A DNA stretch of 11,014 nt from a bacterium (lineage in GTDB: Bacteria > SM23-31 > JAUVVT01): the NCBI GenBank assembly GCA_030616165.1, contig JAUWXV010000119.1, forward strand, positions 1 to 11,014, read 5' to 3'. Below the pieces are notes generated by a model. It was not told where the DNA came from. It ran no database searches and saw only the letters and a list, made by a program, of their open reading frames with translations. This document shows positions 1 to 5,686 of this stretch, piece by piece. Within the stretch, counting starts at the first letter, position 1; each line of letters starts with the position of its first letter. The translations under genes were made by a program, and so were the position numbers.

Positions 1-242
1 CGTAAATCCTTCCTCTGTGCCCCTTGCCCGCCTCTGGCAGGCTTGCCCTTCGGATCTGTGGTTTGGGGTTATCTTAAATCGTCATTCGTAAATCGTAAAT
101 CCTTCCTCTGTGCCCCTTGCCCGCCTCTGGCAGGCTTGCCCTTCGGATCTGTGGTTTGGGGTTATCTTAAATCGTCATTCGTAAATCGTAAATCCTTCCT
201 CTGTGCTCCTTGCCCTTCGGGCTTGTCCTGTGGATTGGTGTT
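1..242. repeat. 93-bp tandem repeat, two full copies and a shortened third
   Basis: Units start at 1, 94 and 187, so the period is exactly 93 bp. The first two copies look identical over the readable length. The third starts the same way, with one base change, but has lost about 19 bp between two copies of the word CTTGCCC inside the unit, then drifts. Each unit contains the words CCGCCTCTGG and CTTCGGATCTGTGG, which recur in the small palindromes elsewhere in the window. The array touches the left edge, so more copies may lie outside. Because 93 is divisible by three it opens a spurious reading frame. Confidence 0.9.
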
Positions 243-256
243 GTCACCCACAGACC

Positions 257-297
257 GTAGGGGCGGGCTTGTCCGCCTCTGGTGGGTTTACCCGCCC
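257..297 (+). repeat. GTAG-headed REP-like palindrome with 23-nt centre
   Basis: GTAG (257-260) is followed by arms GGGCGGG (261-267) and CCCGCCC (291-297). The centre contains CCGCCTCTGG, the same word found in the 93-bp tandem repeat and, with one base changed, in the palindrome at 2749-2793. The flank AGACCGTAGGGGC is shared with the element at 665-689. The form, a GTAG tetranucleotide next to a hairpin, matches REP sequences handled by REP-associated tyrosine transposases. Confidence 0.65.
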
Positions 298-342
298 TTC
301 TTATTCTGTCCCCAAATTTTCCGTGTTATTACAAAATATAAT

Positions 343-366
343 GTAGGGGCACGGCGTGCCGTGCCC
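343..366 (+). repeat. GTAG-headed REP-like palindrome
   Basis: GTAG (343-346) is followed by a perfect 9-bp stem, GGGCACGGC (347-355) and GCCGTGCCC (358-366), with a 2-nt centre. It belongs to the same family as the elements at 257, 665, 778, 832, 2381, 2460 and 2749, but its stem sequence is its own. Confidence 0.7.
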
Positions 367-410
367 TTGTTTATTTCTTGACTGATGAAGAAATTATATC
401 ATCTTAATTT

Positions 411-480
411 TTGACATTTGGACTTTGGATTTGATTTGGCATTTGGATTTTGACATTTGGATTTAATATATCATTTGACA
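411..480 (+). repeat. degenerate short direct repeats of TTGACATTTGGA
   Basis: The word TTGACATTTGGA occurs at 411-422 and again near 450-461, with variants such as TTGGCATTTGGATT in between and a partial copy at the end. It is simple low-complexity intergenic sequence with no visible gene. The following stretch, about 481-660, shows no gene or clear structure apart from an A-rich 35-nt segment at 546-580 that recurs at 2797-2831 with about five differences. Confidence 0.6.
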
Positions 481-664
481 TTAAAAATTTGCAGTGAGCA
501 ATTTATTTCGCATCTCGAACGATTTATTGACCTCATGCTTTCACCAAAAAAACGATGAAGAAAACCAAAAAATAAAAACATTAGAAGGAGAACGAAGTTC
601 CTTTTCTACCTGAAATTGCAATTGAACATATTCCGAGTTTTCTAAATCACATTTCCAAGAGACC

Positions 665-689
665 GTAGGGGCACAGCGCTGCTGTGCCC
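665..689 (+). repeat. GTAG-headed REP-like palindrome
   Basis: GTAG (665-668) is followed by a perfect 9-bp stem, GGGCACAGC (669-677) and GCTGTGCCC (681-689), with a 3-nt centre. Its closest relative is the element at 343-366. The stems differ at one position, and both arms changed together so pairing is kept. Confidence 0.7.
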
Positions 690-744
690 TATATTATCAT
701 TTCAATCATCTTCATCCGTGTAATCTCATTTCCTGACAACATAG

Positions 745-800
745 TTAGAAAATCATACATTTTCGTCTGGCACGATTGTAGGGGCGAATGGCATTCGCCC
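745..800 (+). repeat. REP-like palindrome with conserved 33-bp left flank
   Basis: GTAG (778-781) heads the stem GGGCGAAT (782-789) / ATTCGCCC (793-800). The 44 nt at 745-788 match 2716-2759 with four differences, so the flank and the head of the palindrome travel together as one unit. The stems then diverge: the copy at 2749 continues GGGCGAACCC. Together with the inverted element at 832-858 it forms a head-to-head pair, like a BIME. Confidence 0.7.
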
Positions 801-831
801 TCTTTAAAATGATAGTTTTTTATTCCATGCT

Positions 832-858
832 GTAAGGGCGATTCGCGAATCGCCCCTA
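832..858 (-). repeat. inverted REP-like palindrome, partner of the 778 element
   Basis: Positions 836-855 are a perfect 20-nt palindrome whose half-site is GGGCGATTCG. Read on the minus strand the head is ATAGGGGCGATTCG, so this copy faces the element at 778-800. The head tetranucleotide is ATAG rather than GTAG, suggesting slight decay. From here to the promoter at 1031 the sequence is AT-rich and I see no gene in it. Confidence 0.65.
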
Positions 859-1030
859 TGTTTGGTTGGAATGAAAATGGATTAAAAGGTAATGGTATTT
901 TGATTCCAAAATTACTATTATATGTTTGTATCTTGCAGAATTAAGTGTTAAATTGGAATTTAAAATTAGCAGAATCCTTAATGTTCTCTTTTAGAAAATT
1001 GATATGGGGAATATCGAATTAATTAATATT

Positions 1031-1059
1031 TTGTTAGCACATCTTAAAAAACATATAAT
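1031..1059 (+). promoter_or_regulatory. sigma70-type promoter of the amidohydrolase gene
   Basis: A -35 box TTGTTA (1031-1036) and a perfect -10 box TATAAT (1054-1059) are separated by exactly 17 bp. Transcription would start near 1066, leaving a leader of about 14 nt before the ATG at 1080. This position argues against the upstream ATG at 1068 as the start. Confidence 0.6.
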
Positions 1060-1079
1060 TGTAAAAAATGGAGGAAGAC

Positions 1080-2186
1080 ATGAACAGGAATTTAAAAAAA
1101 TCAATTATAAGTTTATTTGCCATTTTAAGTTTTTGTATTTTCAATTCATCATCTGTAACAGGACAAATATCTTATTTAAATTCAATTAAGAAGATAGACA
1201 TTCATACTCATATCGTAAGCGATGCTTCTTATCTTAAAGATGTTATGGAAGAATTGAATATGAAATTTTTTACAATTTGTACAAGAGGCACGGATATGGA
1301 CAGGATAAACTTTCAGGTCAATGCGGCGAAAGAGTTTTGTAATCAATATCCCCGGTATTATGCATGGAGCACCACATTTGATCTAACTCACAGGAATGAC
1401 ACAGACTGGATTAATCAGGTAAAGAGATATTTGAAAGATAGTTTTGATAATGGAGCAGTTGCGGTAAAGGTTTGGAAGGATATTGGAATGCAGATTAAGA
1501 ATCCTAATGGTGAATACATTCAGATTGACGATTCTATGTTTAATCCGATTTTTGATTATATCGAGCAGGAGGGGAAGACATTGTTTGCTCACATGGGAGA
1601 GCCGATTCAAGCCTGGATGCCTCTTCCAATAGGAGCTGATGGAAAACCCAGAAGTTATTGGGCAAACAATCCTGAATGGCATTTCTGGGATAAGCCTGAT
1701 AAACCTTCTTACAATGAGATTATCGCAGCAAGAGACCATGTGCTGGCAAAACATCCAAACTTAAGAGTTGTAGCATGTCATTTAGGAAGTCTTGAGTTTG
1801 ATGTTGATGAAGTGGCTAAAAGGTTCGATAAATATCCTAACTTTGTGGTTGATACCGCTGCAAGAATTGGGAATTTAATGAGCCAGGAGAGGGGAAAGGT
1901 AAGGGCATTTTTGATTAAGTATCAGGACAGGATTTTATACGGAACAGATATGTTTGGTGGAATGATAACCTCATCTGGTGCAAAGAGGACCCCAGAACAA
2001 GCAGAAAGAGCAAAGCAGTCTTTATCGCGGAGATATAGTAATGATTTTGAATTCTTCGCTACAGACAACGAAATATCGAGAAGGGATTATTCAATTCGGG
2101 GATTGGCACTGCCGAAAGAGGTTCTATACAAGATTTTTTACGGGAATGCAGTAAGATGGGTTCCAGGAATAAATAAGGATTTTTAA
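1080..2186 (+). CDS. exported amidohydrolase-family (Amidohydro_2-type) metal hydrolase
   Basis: This is a 368-residue protein with an N-terminal signal peptide: basic NRNLKK, then a hydrophobic stretch to about residue 24, with a likely cleavage before Gln29 after SSSVTG. The mature part looks like a TIM-barrel amidohydrolase of the PF04909 type. It has DIHTH with the metal-binding HxH pair (His42, His44), Lys130 and Lys133 in VKVWKDIG, FAHMGE (His171), ACHLGS (His234) and YGTDM (Asp290). That is the usual ordered set of metal and catalytic residues. The superfamily hydrolyses or decarboxylates ring and amide substrates; the substrate here cannot be read. The start at 1080 is chosen over the in-frame ATG at 1068 because GGAGG (1070-1074) sits 5 nt before it and the signal peptide begins there. 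The gene stands alone, with repeat islands on both sides. Confidence 0.85.
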   Translation: MNRNLKKSIISLFAILSFCIFNSSSVTGQISYLNSIKKIDIHTHIVSDASYLKDVMEELNMKFFTICTRGTDMDRINFQVNAAKEFCNQYPRYYAWSTTFDLTHRNDTDWINQVKRYLKDSFDNGAVAVKVWKDIGMQIKNPNGEYIQIDDSMFNPIFDYIEQEGKTLFAHMGEPIQAWMPLPIGADGKPRSYWANNPEWHFWDKPDKPSYNEIIAARDHVLAKHPNLRVVACHLGSLEFDVDEVAKRFDKYPNFVVDTAARIGNLMSQERGKVRAFLIKYQDRILYGTDMFGGMITSSGAKRTPEQAERAKQSLSRRYSNDFEFFATDNEISRRDYSIRGLALPKEVLYKIFYGNAVRWVPGINKDF

Positions 2187-2246
2187 TAAGTGTTTTAAAA
2201 ACCGCACTTGAATCAAATATCTCCGCTTAATCTTTTAAAACTACTG

Positions 2247-2439
2247 CCATGTTAAATAACATATGTTCTTTTTTGTAATTTTTATAAAAAAAGTTGACTT
2301 TAGTTAAGCACTTTTTTAATGAGAAAATAAAAAAAGTTCCTTAATTTTTATATTTATATAATTTTTAAAAATATGTTAACGGACAGAACGCTGCTTACAC
2401 ACTGTGCCTGCACTTTGTGTTCTGTCCCTACATAATAAT
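2247..2439 (+). repeat. dispersed ~190-bp repeat, copy 1
   Basis: This segment recurs at 10835-11014 in the same orientation. The first ~150 bp differ at only about six positions. The tail, an inverted GTAG-type palindrome, has 13 more bases here. It begins with an imperfect palindrome (ATGTTA, 2 nt, TAACAT) and is AT-rich up to ATGTTAAC, where a GC-rich hairpin follows. TTGACT (2294-2299) in the middle resembles a -35 box, but no good -10 box lies at the right distance. No coding capacity was found. The unit is probably an AT-rich non-autonomous repeat joined to a REP-like hairpin. Confidence 0.85.
2381..2431 (-). repeat. inverted REP-like palindrome inside the dispersed repeat
   Basis: The arms are GGACAGAAC (2381-2389) and GTTCTGTCC (2419-2427), followed by CTAC (2428-2431), which is GTAG on the minus strand. 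It faces the element at 2460-2484. The two share the perfect 11-bp inverted repeat CTGTCCCTACA (2422-2432) / TGTAGGGACAG (2459-2469), a BIME-like arrangement. The copy at 10969-11006 has the same arms with a shorter centre. Confidence 0.7.
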
Positions 2440-2459
2440 CATTTGTGATTAAATATATT

Positions 2460-2484
2460 GTAGGGACAGGACATTGTCCTGTCC
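2460..2484 (+). repeat. GTAG-headed REP-like palindrome
   Basis: GTAG (2460-2463) is followed by the perfect 9-bp stem GGACAGGAC (2464-2472) / GTCCTGTCC (2476-2484) with a 3-nt loop. It is the plus-strand partner of the inverted copy at 2381-2431. Confidence 0.7.
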
Positions 2485-2499
2485 TTCTGTTCTTATTAA

Positions 2500-2708
2500 A
2501 ATTCGGGGACACAATACTAATTATTGACAACATACTCATAAATTCTGCGTCACAATACTTATTTCTTGATCGTAATTCGGGCATAATTCGGGGACACAAT
2601 ACTAATTATTGACAAAGGTAAATTTGTATGTTTAATTATGGCACGATTAGCTTGAGTTATAGCTTTCGGTTATTCGCAAATTCTGCGTCACAATACTTAT
2701 TTCTTGAT
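2500..2708 (+). repeat. two alternating 31-bp repeat types (A-B-A-B)
   Basis: Unit A is at 2500-2530 and 2585-2615, and its two copies are identical. Unit B is at 2540-2570 and 2678-2708, also identical. A and B are related to each other: both start with AATTC and share CACAATACT in the middle, but A reads GGGGA where B reads TGCGT. The A-to-B gaps are 9 and 62 nt. The uneven spacing rules out a CRISPR array. The GGGGACACAATACT word resembles sequences I associate with the ends of single-strand (Y1/REP-type) transposase elements, so these may be internally deleted remnants. That link is inference. Confidence 0.7.
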
Positions 2709-2715
2709 AATATGT

Positions 2716-2793
2716 TTAGATAATTATACATTTTCGTATGGCTCGATTGTAGGGGCGAACCCCTGTGCTTGCCCGCCTATGGAGGGTTCGCCC
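2716..2793 (+). repeat. REP-like palindrome with 21-nt centre and conserved left flank
   Basis: GTAG (2749-2752) heads the perfect 10-bp arms GGGCGAACCC (2753-2762) and GGGTTCGCCC (2784-2793). The 21-nt centre holds CCCGCCTATGG. That word occurs inverted at 7944-7954 and, as CCGCCTCTGG, in the left-edge repeats. The flank 2716-2748 is the same as that of the element at 745-800. Confidence 0.7.
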
Positions 2794-2932
2794 TCTAAAA
2801 AAACGTGTAGAAAAACCAAAAAATAAAAACAAATAAGTAGTGTATCCCCAAATTTATACAATCCGTCTCATCCCTGAATACCTTCTCTTTTCTTCTCTGT
2901 GCCTCTGCGGTTAAAAATAAATAAAATTTCCC

Positions 2933-2961
2933 TTGACTTTTCATCATTAATTTGTTATATT
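2933..2961 (+). promoter_or_regulatory. orphan sigma70-type promoter
   Basis: TTGACT (2933-2938) and TATATT (2956-2961) are separated by exactly 17 bp. The two boxes are the same as those of the kinase promoter at 6694-6722. No plus-strand gene lies downstream; the next coding region is the minus-strand hydrolase ending at 3390. Either this is chance in AT-rich DNA or it drives a short non-coding RNA. Confidence 0.45.
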
Positions 2962-2967
2962 ATTACA

Positions 2968-3143
2968 TAACAATAATTGAAATTATTATAATATATACCA
3001 ACGCTAATAATTTTTAAATGAAAAATGCCCTTTTTTTCGAATAAATATTACCTTTAACCCTTGAATATAAATAAATTAACCCCTGGCACAAAATTCCCAA
3101 AAACCCACATATATGGGAAAAATGGGAATTTTGACACTTTTTT
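2968..3143 (+). ncRNA. possible small RNA between promoter and terminator-like hairpin
   Basis: A transcript from the orphan promoter would start near 2968 and meet the hairpin at 3089-3133 and a T-run at 3138-3143, giving an RNA of about 175 nt. No reading frame with a ribosome binding site lies inside on this strand. There is no match to a known RNA family that I recognise, so the call rests only on promoter plus terminator spacing. Confidence 0.25.
3089..3143 (+). terminator. hairpin with T-run
   Basis: The outer stem is CAAAATTCCCA (3089-3099) with TGGGAATTTTG (3123-3133), 11 bp and perfect. An inner 4-bp stem, CCCA (3104-3107) / TGGG (3114-3117), lies between A-rich internal loops. Six T residues follow at 3138-3143. 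TTCCCA/TGGGAA words repeat up to about 3172, where a weaker stem (3150-3155 with 3167-3172) occurs. On the minus strand it lies about 255 nt past the hydrolase stop codon. Confidence 0.4.
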
Positions 3144-3389
3144 CCCACAAAATGGAGTAAATTTTCCCATTTCATAAATACCCGGAGTTTTTTGAACTTC
3201 AACTTTTTCTATTATAAGAGTTAAAAATAATAAAATTATAAAAAAGGAAGCACAAAAAAGTGAAAATAAAACTAAATTCACATAAAATAATTTAACAATT
3301 TTCTTTTATATTTCAACATTTTTAATTTCTTTATTCATTAATTTTTACAGCAATTAAAAAATAATTTAAAAAATTATTACTCCGAGACA

Positions 3390-5510
3390 TTACTCAAATT
3401 CAAGAAAATCTTGTATTTCATTAAATATGTTCTCTTCGGGAGTAATTGATAATTTTATATTTTTTTCTGAATCTAAAAGCCTGTAAATTTCGGTGGTTCT
3501 ACTAAAAGAGGAATAAAGTTCCTCTTTTGAAAGGGATTTGTTCACAGAATTAACCGCATTAATTATTAAAAGACGTTTTGCTGCTGCAAGGGATGCAATG
3601 TCAGGTATATCGGCAAGTTTCAGTATATTTGGAATAAAGATAATGTATGGGTGTTTGAATTCTTCCTGTGATATATACGAATTGGGGATATTCTCTGCGA
3701 TAACTCCTTTTATTTTATCAGAGAGAGCTCCAGCGAAAATAGCCATCAGACCTTCTGCACTTTTACCATAAACAAAAATTTTCTCTTTATCAATTTCTGG
3801 ATGAATAGACATAAAGTCAACAGCCATAATAATGTCATAGACCCTTTCTCCGAGAATGTGTCTTCCGGAGACGATTGAATTTCGCACAATGATTGATTCC
3901 CCTTTTTCGGGCTCTTCTGGATTGAGAGCAGTTTCGCCAGTTCCCCGTAGATCTGGAAGCATTACTGCATATCCATCATTAACAAACTCCATCACCATTT
4001 TTTCTTTTAATGCTTCCTCCTTACCCAATCGGTTTAAGTATATTATAACAGGTTTTTTAGTAGATTCTGTTTTTGGCAGAAAAATCAAAGAAGGGATGTA
4101 AATATCATATTCGCTTCTGTATAAAATTTTTTCAAATCTGAAATTATCTTCTTCTATTTTTCGGGTAATTTTCGCTTCGTATGGTTTTTCGAGTGGAAGC
4201 CCTCCAAAAATTTCATCGATTAATTTATTTTTTAAAGTAGTTTTATGTATTTCCCAATCTTTTTTATTTCTTATTTCTTTTTTTATTGGAAGGTTCTTTG
4301 CGATTTTATAGTTTAAAGATAGCAGAGTTTCAGGAGATTCCAACTCCACTCCGTTAGATAAAACCTTGAAAACCTCGGCGTCGACTGGTAGTGTGCTGAA
4401 TCCTGGTTCTTCGGTATGAAAACCTGGTTTATTATTAAACCAGTGGTCGAACCACCCGTACATTGCTTCGCGCATAGATTTGTTATAGTCGTGCTTCGCA
4501 AAGATCTCAACCTTTTTGACCTTTTCACCTTCATTGATTATGTTATATATCTTTTTTGTTTCAAAGAAGGACTCTCTTCCAGCGGATATGGGAAAGATAG
4601 GGTCAAGAACTGTGTTAATATATAGAAGAGGTTTTGGAGCAGTTGCTGCTGTTATGTCCCACAGGTCAGCATACCGGAGTATATTTGGAGTAGTTTCACA
4701 TACGCAGCCAATTCCTCTAAAAAATAAACCTTTTAGAGTACATATTGATGCAACAGGAACAACAACTTTAATTCTCGGGTCGAGAAGTCCAGTGTACATT
4801 GTCTGATTACCACCACCTGATGCACCGGTAATTCCAATCTTTTGTGGGTCAACATCGTCTCTTGTGAGCAGGTAATCTACTGTCCTTATATTATCCCATA
4901 TTTGAAGCCCTTCAAGTGTAATCCCAGTAGGGAACAAAAAGTAGGAATTTCCGTGTCCAGTGTATTTTCTTTCTCCGAACCCATAGGCGTCGAGCATCAA
5001 TGCAATATATCCAAGTTTTGCGAGACCAATACCGCGCGATTGAACTTGCGGCTGATAGCGACCATACTCCCAGTGACCATGTGGACATATAATCGCAGGC
5101 ACAGGAGAAGTAATGTTTTTAGGTACAAATACATTTGCTGTAACATACACTCCGGGCATACTCTGGAAGAGGAGTTTTTCAATGATGTAATCTCCCATAT
5201 CTGTTTTTCCTGTGATCCGGGCATGTAGGTCTGTCTTTTTATTGGGTTTCCATCCGAAAGATTTCCAGAGACCATTTATTATTTTATTCCTATACTCTTC
5301 GAATTCGTATTTGTTTTGTGGAAGTTTTTTGTTTATGTTAAATTCATCAACGAGGCGCCTGAAATGGTCATCCATCATATTTTCATAAGGGAATTGAAGT
5401 ACCTTCCATTTATCGTCCTGATTTTCTGGCTTCAAAATACTAAAAACCGCAGATGATATTGATAATAAAATCACCATTGATAATATTAATAAAGTTTTTA
5501 AATTTTTCAT
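3390..5510 (-). CDS. exported tandem alpha/beta-hydrolase (acetyl xylan esterase / Abhydrolase_7-like), second domain degenerate
   Basis: This is a 706-residue protein. Residues 1-24 are a signal peptide or membrane anchor (KNLK, then a hydrophobic run to about 23). A first alpha/beta-hydrolase domain spans roughly 105-360: the oxyanion-type HGH at 144-146, the nucleophile elbow G-A-S-G-G with Ser231, a likely acid Asp303 in VLDPIFP and His340 in FAKHD. A second hydrolase-like domain spans roughly 455-706, with DLRGTGE at 520-526 and a modified elbow G-K-S-A-E around Ser584. Where the acid and His would be expected (NAVNSVNK near 651-658, TPEEN near 690-694) I see neither, so this half may be inactive. 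Length and two-domain build fit secreted esterase/peptidase-like proteins of bacteria that degrade plant or algal material; the substrate is inferred only. The ATG at 5510 has only a weak ribosome site. Downstream on the minus strand there is only an A/T-only hairpin (3360-3378). Confidence 0.8.
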   Translation of the reverse strand: MKNLKTLLILSMVILLSISSAVFSILKPENQDDKWKVLQFPYENMMDDHFRRLVDEFNINKKLPQNKYEFEEYRNKIINGLWKSFGWKPNKKTDLHARITGKTDMGDYIIEKLLFQSMPGVYVTANVFVPKNITSPVPAIICPHGHWEYGRYQPQVQSRGIGLAKLGYIALMLDAYGFGERKYTGHGNSYFLFPTGITLEGLQIWDNIRTVDYLLTRDDVDPQKIGITGASGGGNQTMYTGLLDPRIKVVVPVASICTLKGLFFRGIGCVCETTPNILRYADLWDITAATAPKPLLYINTVLDPIFPISAGRESFFETKKIYNIINEGEKVKKVEIFAKHDYNKSMREAMYGWFDHWFNNKPGFHTEEPGFSTLPVDAEVFKVLSNGVELESPETLLSLNYKIAKNLPIKKEIRNKKDWEIHKTTLKNKLIDEIFGGLPLEKPYEAKITRKIEEDNFRFEKILYRSEYDIYIPSLIFLPKTESTKKPVIIYLNRLGKEEALKEKMVMEFVNDGYAVMLPDLRGTGETALNPEEPEKGESIIVRNSIVSGRHILGERVYDIIMAVDFMSIHPEIDKEKIFVYGKSAEGLMAIFAGALSDKIKGVIAENIPNSYISQEEFKHPYIIFIPNILKLADIPDIASLAAAKRLLIINAVNSVNKSLSKEELYSSFSRTTEIYRLLDSEKNIKLSITPEENIFNEIQDFLEFE

Positions 5511-5582
5511 TTTTAATCCGTTTTAATTTTGTTTTATTTTATTAATTTTCAGCGCAGAATCTTTTAACCAGTTTGCAATAAA

Positions 5583-5612
5583 TATATAACGCTTTTCTGT
5601 AACTTTTTTCAA
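5583..5612 (-). promoter_or_regulatory. candidate promoter of the hydrolase gene
   Basis: On the minus strand TTGAAA (5612-5607) and TATATA (5588-5583) are 18 bp apart, about 75 nt before the ATG at 5510. The boxes are weaker than those at 6694-6722, so this is a moderate call. The whole 176-nt spacer between the kinase stop and the hydrolase start holds no other structure. Confidence 0.35.
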
Positions 5613-5686
5613 AGATTCTCTCGTTATTGCGTTGAATATGATTGTATTTGTATAAATATTATTAATGAGAAAAACGCAAAAAATTC

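Noticed and set aside
43-381. Open reading frame of 112 codons on the plus strand
   Set aside because: It exists only because the 93-bp tandem repeat is a multiple of three. It has no ribosome site, odd composition, and runs through two palindromes.
1068-1079. Upstream ATG for the amidohydrolase
   Set aside because: The ribosome site GGAGG overlaps this codon and fits the ATG at 1080, and the predicted transcription start lies at about 1066.
2294-2320. Promoter inside the dispersed repeat (TTGACT and TTTAAT)
   Set aside because: Spacing to the only good -10 box is 15 bp, and copy 2 has changes just after the -35 box. Not strong enough to list as a promoter.
2500-2708. CRISPR array
   Set aside because: Two different repeat types alternate with spacers of 9, 14 and 62 nt, and no cas genes are present.
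3014-3281. Small minus-strand frames, one with a hydrophobic N-terminus
   Set aside because: No ribosome site before either start, two frames overlap each other, and the region is explained by the hairpin repeats. A tiny membrane protein cannot be fully excluded.
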